64,000 nt of DNA from Rhizobiaceae bacterium. GTDB lineage: Bacteria > Pseudomonadota > Alphaproteobacteria > Rhizobiales > Rhizobiaceae. Positions 45,736 through 52,372 of this stretch are shown piece after piece. The DNA is taken from assembly GCA_017640615.1 (NCBI GenBank), contig JAEPQK010000005.1, forward strand, positions 62,001-126,000. Reading direction: 5' to 3'. Both the position numbers and the translations under genes were made by a program. The notes beneath the pieces are model-generated. The model made no database searches. It was not told where the DNA came from and worked only from the letters and a program-made list of their open reading frames with translations. Positions within the stretch are counted from its first letter, which is position 1; every line of letters starts with the position of its first letter.

Positions 45736-46485
45736 ATGGACTTCCGACCAGACTCTGAATTTCAAAACCATACGCTCACAATCACCGTTGCCTCGCGCGA
45801 CGGCCGGCCGATCCTCGACGGGCCAGCCTATCGCAGCCTTGCCGCAACGCTTCGCGAGGCCGCTGAGGATGAAGACACGCGTGTTGTCATCCTGCGCGGC
45901 CTGTCCGGCTGCTTCTGCCTCGGCGGTGATTTTTCCGAGTTCCTCGACAAGACCCGCCATCGCGATCTCATCGCCGCGGTGACAGATATGTTCCGGGTGC
46001 TCGCCACGTTTCCGAAGCCGCTGCTCGGTTGCGTAGACGGCGACGCGGTCGGGGTGGGATGCACCATCCTGTTTCACTGCGATCTTGTCGTCGCTTCACC
46101 GGAAAGCACGTTCCGCGTGCCCTTCGTCGATTTCGGCCTCGTACCCGATGCGGCGACCAGCATCCTTGCACCGGAAAAGCTAGGCTACACCGACGCCTTC
46201 AAGTTCTTCTGTCTCGGCGAAACGCTGAGCGCGGAACAGGCATTTGGCATGCGTCTGGTGTCGCACCTGGCACAGGAGGTCGATCCAGAGCAGCAGGCAT
46301 TGTCGATCGCACGCACACTGGCGAAGAAGCCGCCGAAGGCGCTTTCGCAGACCAAGACGCTGCTGCGCGGTGATGAGGGATTGCTCTGCGATCGCATCGA
46401 CCGGGAGATCAAGCTCTTCCACAACGCACTGCAGGACGATGTGACCATCCGGCGTCTCGCGCGCATTGCGCGCATGGCTGCCTGA
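45736..46485 (+). CDS. enoyl-CoA hydratase/isomerase (crotonase) family protein next to luxI
   Basis: 249 residues of crotonase fold. The oxyanion-hole segments are GCFCLGGDFSEFLD and GCVDGDAVGVGCTILFHCDLVV. The catalytic glutamate positions of classical hydratases (E144/E164) fall in VPFVDFGLVPDAATS, where neither is clearly a glutamate, so the chemistry may be isomerase or hydrolase-like. The frame is open upstream, but the ATG at 45736 after GAAGGGAACACG fits best. Some Mesorhizobium luxI genes are known to be accompanied by crotonase-type genes needed for unsaturated AHLs, which gives a plausible role here. Confidence 0.85.
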   Translation: MDFRPDSEFQNHTLTITVASRDGRPILDGPAYRSLAATLREAAEDEDTRVVILRGLSGCFCLGGDFSEFLDKTRHRDLIAAVTDMFRVLATFPKPLLGCVDGDAVGVGCTILFHCDLVVASPESTFRVPFVDFGLVPDAATSILAPEKLGYTDAFKFFCLGETLSAEQAFGMRLVSHLAQEVDPEQQALSIARTLAKKPPKALSQTKTLLRGDEGLLCDRIDREIKLFHNALQDDVTIRRLARIARMAA

Positions 46486-46494
46486 CGCCTGCTC

Positions 46495-48450
46495 GTGAGG
46501 GAGGAACCCTCAGGCTCGACTACATCGCACCCGGTCGCCAGGCGGTCGGGTGCGAGACTTACGCTCCGCCGCTTGGCACGGCCTGCCTCGGCCCGGCAGC
46601 CGCCGCCTGCGCCGGCGCAGGTATCGCCGGCGGAAACTGACCTCGCCTCGGAATTCGCGGTCTGGGAGCCAGTGTTGAGGGCGCTTCGCCTCTCAGATGA
46701 AATCATTGACGGCGTTGTCGGCCGCGCGCGTACCAACGGAACGTCGCTGCAGGCCGAATTGCTTGTTTCGAACCATTGCAGGGAGGTCGATTTCTTTCGC
46801 GCAGCCGCGGCGATTGCAGGCGTCCAGTTCGTGCCGGACATACGACCGAATTCGCTTGTGCTGCGAGAACTGGATGGTCTCGCCATCCTGCGCAGCGCAA
46901 AGGGACCGAGGCTGGTGCGCGCTCTTGGCGATGAGGGTGTCGGACTGGTTGTAGTTGCACCCGATGCCGCCAGCTTCCAGCGCATTCTTGCACGCAAGGC
47001 AAACGACCCTGCCGCTCTCGAGCGATTGCGCATAGCACCGCCTTCGGCACTGCGGGACGCTATCATCCAACGATGCGAACACCTAATCTGCGACCGCTCG
47101 AAAAGCCTGCTGCTGGACGCACTGCCTTATTGTTCGTCGCGCACGGTAATGACCGGTATTCAGGGCTTTGTTGCCGGCGGGTTGCTCGCCGCAACTGTCG
47201 CCGCGCTCGTGCTCGCCCCGAACTGGGCGATGTTCGGCCTGCATCTTTTTTTCACGCTCTTCTTCTGCGCCTGTATTTTCCTGCGTGTCGCGGCCGCAAG
47301 CCAGATCGACGCAGCCCGCCGCGTGGTTGCGCTCGGGCGCATCGATCCCGCGACATTGCCGCGCTACACGGTGCTGGTCGCGCTTCACCGCGAGGCTGAA
47401 ATCGTGCCGGAACTGCTGCGGGCGCTAAGCGCGCTGATGTGGCCGCGCAGCAAACTGGAAATCATGCTGGTTTGCGAGGCTGACGATAATGAAACGCTTG
47501 AGGCGCTTGCCGCTCACGATCTCAGGCCCTGGGTTGAAATCGTGCACGTGCCGCCCGGAAGACCGCGTACCAAGCCAAAGGCGCTGGCACACGCCCTACA
47601 GCTGGCGACCGGCGATTTCGTCGCGCTTTACGATGCCGAGGACAAACCGCACCCATTGCAGCTGATGGAGGCCTACCATCGTTTCCGTACGACGGATGAT
47701 GGCCTTGCCTGCGTTCAGGCTCCGCTTGAAATCTCCAACGGCGACCGCAGTCTCATCGCACGCCTCTTTGCCTTCGAATATTCAGCACTCTTTCGCGGCA
47801 TTCTGCCGTTTCTTTCCGACAACGGTCTGATCCTGCCACTTGGCGGTACCTCCAATCATTTCCGCAGAAACGCATTGGAGAAGATGGGCGGCTGGGACCC
47901 GTACAATGTCACAGAGGATGCAGACCTCGGCCTGCGTATGTGCCGCTTCGGCTACCGCACGGAGACCATCTGCTATCCGACCTATGAAGCCGCGCCCGAA
48001 AACTGGAAGGACTGGCGCAACCAGCGCACACGCTGGCTCAAGGGTTGGATCCAGACCTGGCTGGTGCATATGCGAAACCCAGGCCGGCTGGCCGGCGAAC
48101 TCGGCTGGCGCTCATTCGTGATCTCCCAAATCCTGTTCGCCGGAATGGTAATTTCCGCTCTCGTCCACCCGGTGCTTTTGGCGACGATTGCCTGGCTTGG
48201 CATCACCCTGATCGTCAATGGCAGCGGCTCGGTCCTGATGCCGGCGATTGTTGGCATCGACATGGCCAACATCCTGATGGGCTACGGTGCCTACATTCTG
48301 CTTGGCCGCACCACGCTGCCGCGCAGCAAGCGGCGCGGGCTCTGGATCGTTATTATGTGCACGCCGGCCTATTGGCTTATGCAGTCCTTCGCTGCCTGGC
48401 GCGCAATCTGGCAGCTCTGGCGCGATCCGCATTTATGCAGCATTATGTAG
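46495..48450 (+). CDS. membrane glycosyltransferase family 2 (cellulose-synthase-like), 3' end altered by transposon insertion
   Basis: 651 residues from a GTG start. Residues about 55-190 are a helical domain resembling the GspE/MshE N-terminal domain (LSDEIIDGVVGRARTNGTSLQ). Two transmembrane helices lie near 222-265, and the GT2 catalytic domain follows: D in LVCEADDNE, DxD-like LYDAEDKPH, TED in NVTEDADLGLRM and the processivity motif QRTRW. Several C-terminal helices follow. The gene runs into the left end of an IS1595-type element: the last codons HLCSIM-stop are partly transposon sequence. Without the insertion the frame would continue into LWEKTPHPATRR-stop (right remnant at 52325-52366). 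It probably makes an exopolysaccharide. Confidence 0.88.
   Translation: MREEPSGSTTSHPVARRSGARLTLRRLARPASARQPPPAPAQVSPAETDLASEFAVWEPVLRALRLSDEIIDGVVGRARTNGTSLQAELLVSNHCREVDFFRAAAAIAGVQFVPDIRPNSLVLRELDGLAILRSAKGPRLVRALGDEGVGLVVVAPDAASFQRILARKANDPAALERLRIAPPSALRDAIIQRCEHLICDRSKSLLLDALPYCSSRTVMTGIQGFVAGGLLAATVAALVLAPNWAMFGLHLFFTLFFCACIFLRVAAASQIDAARRVVALGRIDPATLPRYTVLVALHREAEIVPELLRALSALMWPRSKLEIMLVCEADDNETLEALAAHDLRPWVEIVHVPPGRPRTKPKALAHALQLATGDFVALYDAEDKPHPLQLMEAYHRFRTTDDGLACVQAPLEISNGDRSLIARLFAFEYSALFRGILPFLSDNGLILPLGGTSNHFRRNALEKMGGWDPYNVTEDADLGLRMCRFGYRTETICYPTYEAAPENWKDWRNQRTRWLKGWIQTWLVHMRNPGRLAGELGWRSFVISQILFAGMVISALVHPVLLATIAWLGITLIVNGSGSVLMPAIVGIDMANILMGYGAYILLGRTTLPRSKRRGLWIVIMCTPAYWLMQSFAAWRAIWQLWRDPHLCSIM
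48430..48437. repeat. left target-site duplication CATTTATG
   Basis: The 8 bp CATTTATG directly before the left inverted repeat is repeated exactly after the right inverted repeat at 52325-52332. Eight base pairs is the duplication length typical of IS1595-family insertions. Confidence 0.9.
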
Positions 48451-48462
48451 CAGTCACACCTA
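48438..48462 (+). repeat. left terminal inverted repeat
   Basis: Starts CAGCATTATGTAGCAGTCAC and is identical over 25 bp to the complement of 52300-52324. The stop codon of the interrupted glycosyltransferase (48448-48450) lies inside it. Confidence 0.92.
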
Positions 48463-48474
48463 AAATCATCTAGG

Positions 48475-48491
48475 CCAACGAATAGCGTTGG
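48475..48491. promoter_or_regulatory. operator copy 1 (CCAACG-N5-CGTTGG) before the cargo operon
   Basis: A perfect dyad CCAACG-AATAG-CGTTGG lies 14 bp upstream of the first cargo gene. Related dyads with the same spacing occur at 51148 and 51195 in the transposase/HTH promoter region, so the HTH protein of the element is the likely binder. Confidence 0.65.
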
Positions 48492-48505
48492 GGTAATTTG
48501 TCCCC

Positions 48506-48973
48506 ATGCCTCGCAAAGCCCACAACGTCAGCCGCCAGCGGACGCGCGGCAACGCAATCACCATCAACGGGCTTCTGACGTGGCGGGCGCGTCTGCTTCG
48601 CCGCCTGCGCAAGCGTGAGGGCGATACAGCATCTATAGAAGCCGATATTCAGGCCATAGACCGGGTGCTGGTGAACGTGATCGGCTTCACCGGCGACATA
48701 GAAACCCTCACCCGCGATTTCCGGCGCGAAGCCCTGTTCAAGCGCGGTGAGTTGCAGCGGCTAGTAATGGCCGTCCTTCGGGACGCAAACGAGCCGCTCA
48801 CCACGCGTCAAATCACCGAACGGGTTATGGACCGCAAGGGCGCGAGCATGACGCCGGGACGGGACAGCAAACAGCGCATTCACCGCGTCCGGGCGGTGTG
48901 CAAGCGGTTGGACGCTCAGGCAATGCTGAACGATGACGGGTTGCAATCTTGGGCTATGGACAATGCAACTTGA
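48506..48973 (+). CDS. transposon cargo protein with helical N-terminus and wHTH-like C-terminus
   Basis: 155 residues, not assignable to a named family. The first 25 residues are very basic (RKAHNVSRQRTRGNA). A charged helical segment with coiled-coil character follows (WRARLLRRLRKREGDTASIE). Residues 85-150 look like a winged helix: RGELQRLVMAVLRDANEPLT, then TRQITERVMDRK and RIHRVRAVCKRLDAQAML. The start ATG at 48506 lies just after a perfect operator dyad. The same domain order is seen in the protein at the other end of the element, which suggests a shared role in regulation or transposition. Confidence 0.7.
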   Translation: MPRKAHNVSRQRTRGNAITINGLLTWRARLLRRLRKREGDTASIEADIQAIDRVLVNVIGFTGDIETLTRDFRREALFKRGELQRLVMAVLRDANEPLTTRQITERVMDRKGASMTPGRDSKQRIHRVRAVCKRLDAQAMLNDDGLQSWAMDNAT

Positions 48974-49031
48974 CTTTTCGTGCGAATAACAAGAGAGGAG
49001 AGATGGGGAAACAGTAAAGCAGTCGCCAGCG

Positions 49032-50009
49032 ATGAATTTTGCCGATAGGCGAAAGCTCTATCAGAAGATAGAGGCGGAGCGGAATACCAAGTGTATTTCA
49101 TTCGTTACAGGTGAACGGGTCGGCCTACAAACTGTCATTGCCGGTGATGCGGTAGAGCCGTTTGTAAGCCTGCTGGACCAGATTGGCCCCGTCCCTAAGC
49201 TCTCACTTGTTCTCGATACGAACGGTGGCAGTACATCCGCGGCGTGGCGGCTGATCAACCTGTTTCGGTCATTTAGTGATGACTTCGAGGTGATAGTTCC
49301 CACGAAAGCGATGAGTGCTGGGACACTCATCGCGCTGGGGGCGAATCGAATTGTCATGACAAAGCAAGCCGCGCTTGGTCCGATTGATCCCAGCCTTTCG
49401 CAACATCCGTTGAACCCGTTCGTGGGCCCTCCAGTTGTACCGAGTGCACAAAGGGTTCCGGTGAGCGCCGAGGCTGTGCGGGGGTATTTAGAAGAGGTGC
49501 GGAAGCACATACAGGACCCCGCCGCGCTGGCAGCGGTTTGGACGCACCTTTCATCTCAGATTCATCCCATCGTACTTGGAGAGATTTTCCGGCTGGGTGA
49601 GCAGATTCGATCCATGGCCCGCACGCTCATTCAGGCGCAAGTTCAGGACGCCGATGCACAGGACAAGATAATCAACCTTCTGTGTTCCGATTCCGGCAGC
49701 CACGATTACACGATCAATCGTCGAAATGCCGCTGAAATTGGCCTGAACATCGAAAAGTGCTCCGCTGAACTTTACCCCACGTTAAGCGGCTTGATCAAAT
49801 CATACCACGGCGAGCTAAAGACGTTTGAGCCGTATTCCGCTTCGGATATCTTGGCAGGTCAGCCACAGGCAAGCTACACTTTGGTAAGAGGCCTGATCGA
49901 AGCTACTGACGCGGGGAGCTTCGGGTTCGTTTCAGAAGGCGAACTCATGGCCACGCAAGGGAACATTTCGGACAGCCGCAAGTTCGAGGGTTGGAGGAAA
50001 ATGCCATGA
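49032..50009 (+). CDS. SDH-family Clp-fold serine protease (transposon cargo)
   Basis: 325 residues of the SDH/SppA/ClpP-like crotonase-fold peptidase group (serine dehydrogenase proteinase family). Key features: LVLDTNGGSTSAAWRLINL (residues 59-77, oxyanion-type GG), TKAMSAGTLIALGANRIVM with the nucleophile Ser95 in the MSAGT motif, and AALGPIDPSL (113-122). No signal peptide or transmembrane helix is visible, unlike many SDH proteins, so it is probably cytosolic. The second half is helical and may bind a partner or substrate. A 70-codon ORF overlaps its stop (ATGA). Function in the element is unknown. Confidence 0.85.
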   Translation: MNFADRRKLYQKIEAERNTKCISFVTGERVGLQTVIAGDAVEPFVSLLDQIGPVPKLSLVLDTNGGSTSAAWRLINLFRSFSDDFEVIVPTKAMSAGTLIALGANRIVMTKQAALGPIDPSLSQHPLNPFVGPPVVPSAQRVPVSAEAVRGYLEEVRKHIQDPAALAAVWTHLSSQIHPIVLGEIFRLGEQIRSMARTLIQAQVQDADAQDKIINLLCSDSGSHDYTINRRNAAEIGLNIEKCSAELYPTLSGLIKSYHGELKTFEPYSASDILAGQPQASYTLVRGLIEATDAGSFGFVSEGELMATQGNISDSRKFEGWRKMP

Positions 50010-50218
50010 CGCATTCATCCGATGGAAGTGCGATCTACCGAGCAAGTTCTGCTGCGCCGCATGTGAGCACCGATAGGGCTGCGCCTGAGCGAGGCGTGGG
50101 CGAGAACACAAACCCATCGAATATCTTTCACGTGAACACTCGCTCCGCGGCAGCGCAGCCGACTGACTGGTTCCTTACTGGGCCGTCCTCTGCCAGTAAC
50201 CGGCCCACACGCGGCTGA
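50006..50218 (+). CDS. small ORF translationally coupled to the SDH protease
   Basis: 70 codons starting in an ATGA overlap with the protease stop. The product is Ser/Ala/Thr-rich (MTHSSDGSAIYRASSAAPHV at the start) with no recognisable domain, and its 3' third overlaps the converging transposase gene. The overlap is typical of real operon partners, but the composition is that of a possible chance ORF. Confidence 0.35.
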   Translation: MTHSSDGSAIYRASSAAPHVSTDRAAPERGVGENTNPSNIFHVNTRSAAAQPTDWFLTGPSSASNRPTRG

Positions 50219-51140
50219 CAGGATGATTGAGTGCGGCGTGGGTGGCAGTCAGGTATTGCTCACCATTGCTGCGGCGACGGTTGTCCTCGCGCCAAGCCAT
50301 TTCGGTCGCGTAAGCGGCAAGGTAGCGCCCGCTGATATGATGGTGCGTGCCGATCTCGGCGCGGCGCAATCTCGAGAAAAAGCTTTCCGCCATATTGGTT
50401 GACGCGCCGTCATGGGAATAGGCGTGCTGGTGATTGACGCGCTTGGTCAGGAACCGCATGTGCAGTTCATCCCAATGCGAGGCTTCATCCGCGTAGATCG
50501 TCGCGGAATGATCAACGCTGTTGGCGACGTGCGAAACCGACTGGCTCTCCGTTTTGAAAACGCCCGTTGACGTGCGGCCGCCACGTTCCCGCATGACGAC
50601 GACGACGCGCCGCTTGCCGGTCTGGTGGCGAGCAAGGCGACGGTCAACGCGGTTGGCCCTGTAGTTGGCGGGCCTGATGTGTCCACCGAAATAGGCGCCG
50701 TCCACCTCGACCTCGCCGGTCAGCCTTTCCTTGACCGTCTGCTCGGCTGCGATGGCCTCGCGGATTTTGTGGGCAAGGACGAAAGCGGTCTTGTACTGGC
50801 AGTCCAGGTCGCGGCTCAATTGAAGCGCGGCGTAGCCCTTCGCGCCATTCACGAAGATCGCGATAGCCAGCAGATAGTCCCTGACGGGCAATTTGCGATT
50901 GGCGAAAATCGTGCCCGAGGTAACGGAAAACTGCTTTTGGCAAGCCTTGCACTTGAAGATGCGGCGGGCCTTGAAAGTGTAGCAGGCGTCACGATCGCAG
51001 TAAGGACATACGGGCTTGCCGCCAGTCTCAGCCCAACGAATGGCCTGAAAGGCATTGTTAGCCTCTTCCTCGCTCATACGCGCAACCTTCGCCAGCGAGA
51101 GCGAGCGTGCTGCGGTTGAAAGGAGGAAATGCTGAGCCAT
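50175..51140 (-). CDS. IS1595 family transposase (ISXO2-like DDE domain)
   Basis: 321 residues from the ATG at 51140. An N-terminal zinc ribbon (Cys45, Cys48 in CPYCDRD; Cys64, Cys67 in FKCKACQKQF) is followed by an HTH-like segment and the DDE_Tnp_ISXO2 domain: Asp147 in EVEVDGAYFGG, Asp218 in IYADEASHWDEL and Glu252 in TNMAESFFSRLRR. The key residues are all present and the length is normal, so the enzyme is probably active. It is transcribed leftward from a promoter that overlaps two operator dyads. Confidence 0.93.
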   Translation of the reverse strand: MAQHFLLSTAARSLSLAKVARMSEEEANNAFQAIRWAETGGKPVCPYCDRDACYTFKARRIFKCKACQKQFSVTSGTIFANRKLPVRDYLLAIAIFVNGAKGYAALQLSRDLDCQYKTAFVLAHKIREAIAAEQTVKERLTGEVEVDGAYFGGHIRPANYRANRVDRRLARHQTGKRRVVVVMRERGGRTSTGVFKTESQSVSHVANSVDHSATIYADEASHWDELHMRFLTKRVNHQHAYSHDGASTNMAESFFSRLRRAEIGTHHHISGRYLAAYATEMAWREDNRRRSNGEQYLTATHAALNHPVSRVWAGYWQRTAQ

Positions 51141-51147
51141 CACCAAG

Positions 51148-51164
51148 CCAACGTTTATCGTTGA
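51148..51164. promoter_or_regulatory. operator copy 2 in the transposase/HTH promoter region
   Basis: CCAACG-TTTAT-CGTTGA, matching the perfect dyad at 48475 in 11 of 12 arm positions with the same 5-bp spacer. It lies 7 bp upstream of the transposase ATG, in its expected 5' untranslated region. Confidence 0.6.
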
Positions 51165-51169
51165 CCTCA

Positions 51170-51198
51170 GATATAATAGCTGAGATGGTTGGCGTCAA
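51170..51198 (-). promoter_or_regulatory. leftward transposase promoter
   Basis: On the minus strand TTGACG and TATATC are separated by exactly 17 bp. The -35 box overlaps operator copy 3 and the transcript would start near operator copy 2, an arrangement suited to repression. Confidence 0.55.
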
Positions 51199-51211
51199 CA
51201 CAAATCGTTGG
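51195..51211. promoter_or_regulatory. operator copy 3 between transposase and HTH genes
   Basis: TCAACA-CAAAT-CGTTGG keeps one perfect half-site and four of six bases of the other, with the same 5-bp spacing. It overlaps the leftward -35 box and ends 2 bp before the rightward TTGACA. Confidence 0.5.
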
Positions 51212-51213
51212 GA

Positions 51214-51242
51214 TTGACAAAAATAATTCAGACGACTATCGC
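51214..51242 (+). promoter_or_regulatory. rightward promoter of the HTH gene
   Basis: TTGACA followed after 17 bp by TATCGC, 7 bp before the HTH start codon. The -35 is consensus and the -10 is weak. The short distance would make the mRNA nearly leaderless, which fits the absence of a Shine-Dalgarno. Confidence 0.45.
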
Positions 51243-51249
51243 TCATTTC

Positions 51250-51462
51250 ATGACACCGGAACAATGTAGAGCCGCGCGCGGCTGGCTGGATAAATCGCAG
51301 ACGGAATTGGCCGAAGCGGCGAACGTGTCGCTATCGACGGTCCGCGATTTCGAAAAGCGCCGCCGCGTGCCTATCGGGAACAACTTAACCGCCATACGCG
51401 GGGCGCTTGAAAGAATGGGAATCGAGTTCACAGAAAACGGCATATCCGGGCCAGCCAAATAG
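51250..51462 (+). CDS. small HTH (XRE-type) transcriptional regulator of the transposon
   Basis: 70 residues, nearly all one helix-turn-helix domain: MTPEQCRAARGWLDKSQTEL, then AEAANVSLSTVRDFEKRRRVP. This short XRE family is common in Rhizobiales, often near mobile DNA. It is divergent from the transposase and shares a 110-bp region with two operator-like dyads, so it probably represses transposase, itself and the cargo operon at the left end. Confidence 0.87.
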   Translation: MTPEQCRAARGWLDKSQTELAEAANVSLSTVRDFEKRRRVPIGNNLTAIRGALERMGIEFTENGISGPAK

Positions 51463-51663
51463 GCCAGCCCGAATTGACGGAATCAGTCGATTCTGCTACG
51501 TAAAAGACTGGACCGACGGGGAGTCGGACCCCGCGCCCCCGGTGCAAACCCAAGGACGGAAACCACTTCCCGGCCCACAGGCGACCCGAGCGCCACTAAC
51601 GCCCGAGCCGCCATTCATGATGATGCTTTACCGTGTTGTCATGTACCACCTACCCGGACGGGC
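51463..51663. other. 201-bp non-coding segment of the transposon
   Basis: No credible gene is seen. On the minus strand it contains the tRNA-like fold listed separately at 51509-51576. The rest is GC-rich sequence with GCCC/GGGC runs and no ORF with a start signal. Confidence 0.5.
51509..51576 (-). ncRNA. tRNA-like fold, possible degenerate tRNA
   Basis: Read on the minus strand: GGGCCGG can pair with TCGGTCC as a 7-bp acceptor stem (two G-U pairs) followed by A; CGGGG-TCCGACT-CCCCG is a perfect T-arm with a 7-nt loop; CTTGG-GTTTGCA-CCGGG forms an anticodon-like arm with U33 and TTG at the anticodon place. The D-arm is short and irregular (68 nt overall instead of 73), so this is more likely a tRNA relic or mimic than a working tRNA. 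Confidence 0.35.
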
Positions 51664-52158
51664 TTAACCGCCTTGCGCTTCGGGACCAATGGCCGCTGAC
51701 TGATCCCGCACGGATAGCAAGTCAGTGGCCATATCTTTTTCGGGCAGCCGATATTCGGCCGAATCATCGTCCTTGATCAACTGCCCTCGTTTCCACATCC
51801 GCCAACAAATCGAGCTAACCGCTTCGCTGCGGACGTTCGGGTCCAGGTTGTCCTTAATGGAGTCCCTGATCTCCTTGGGCGTCAGCCCTCGCCGTCCAGT
51901 TCTATAAGACTGGCGCAGGGTGAAGCTTATCATGTCGGGGAGCGTGTAGCTCTTCTTGCTCTTTGAAGGCGTCTGCGCCGCCGGTTGGTTTGCCGAGCCA
52001 GCTTCCGGCCACTTTGCACCAGTCAGGCGCGCGACAACCCTTCCAGCCATATCAAGCTCGGCCAGCTCTTTATCGAGCTCCGCAAGCAGATCACGGGTCC
52101 GCGCAATCTCTTGCTCGACCTCGCGCCGCCGGGAAAGAATCAGATTCATCTCTTCCAT
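51664..52158 (-). CDS. transposon cargo protein with coiled coil and wHTH-like domain
   Basis: 164 residues from the ATG at 52158; a TTG 12 codons upstream is an alternative. Residues 1-45 form a strong coiled coil (ILSRRREVEQEIARTRDLLA). A low-complexity linker leads to a winged-helix-like region at about 85-150: MISFTLRQSYRTGRRGLTPK, EIRDSIKDNLDP, AVSSICWRMWKRGQLIKDDD and EYRLPEK, a layout used by DNA-binding plasmid and mobile-element proteins. Function unknown; similar in plan to the cargo protein at 48506. Confidence 0.65.
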   Translation of the reverse strand: MEEMNLILSRRREVEQEIARTRDLLAELDKELAELDMAGRVVARLTGAKWPEAGSANQPAAQTPSKSKKSYTLPDMISFTLRQSYRTGRRGLTPKEIRDSIKDNLDPNVRSEAVSSICWRMWKRGQLIKDDDSAEYRLPEKDMATDLLSVRDQSAAIGPEAQGG

Positions 52159-52299
52159 AACCCGCCTGTTAACCAAGCGGGACCGATTCCGCAAGCCCGA
52201 GAGATGGATTTCTTCACAGGCGCAATCACATCCCCGTGGGATGTTTCGGGAATCGAAACTTTCTGGTTTGTTCTCTCCCCGAGATTCACAGGCCGGGAC

Positions 52300-52324
52300 T
52301 AGGTGTGACTGCTACATAATGCTG
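52300..52324 (-). repeat. right terminal inverted repeat
   Basis: Exact complement of the left repeat over 25 bp; on the + strand it starts TAGGTGTGACTGCTACATAA and ends in GCTG at 52324. Confidence 0.92.
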
Positions 52325-52366
52325 CATTTATGGGAAAAGACCCCGCACCCCGCCACCCGCAGGTGA
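52325..52366 (+). pseudogene. severed 3' end of the glycosyltransferase gene with right target duplication
   Basis: CATTTATG (52325-52332) repeats the left target copy. Joined to the frame ending at 48437, the remaining 34 bp read GEKTPHPATRR-type codons (LWEKTPHPATRR after fusion) to a TGA at 52364-52366, 6 bp before the converging ppk2 stop. It is the original end of the gene at 46495. Confidence 0.85.
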
Positions 52367-52372
52367 CCGGCC

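Larger units (their letters stand above)
48438..52324. mobile_element. 3,887-bp IS1595-family transposon with passenger genes
   Basis: The element is bounded by perfect 25-bp terminal inverted repeats (48438-48462 and 52300-52324) and an 8-bp direct repeat. Its transposase (50175-51140, minus) is of the IS1595/ISXO2 type with an N-terminal zinc ribbon. IS1595 elements are known to carry passengers in some subgroups. Here the cargo is: a coiled-coil/wHTH-like protein, an SDH Clp-fold protease, a 70-codon overlapping ORF, an HTH protein, a tRNA-like fold and a second coiled-coil/wHTH-like protein. Base composition is visibly less GC-rich than the chromosome around it. The perfect ends indicate a recent insertion. 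Confidence 0.92.

Noticed and set aside
51509-51576. Functional tRNA-Gln(TTG)
   Set aside because: Length is 68 nt, the D-arm is irregular and the acceptor has two wobble pairs; kept only as a tRNA-like fold.
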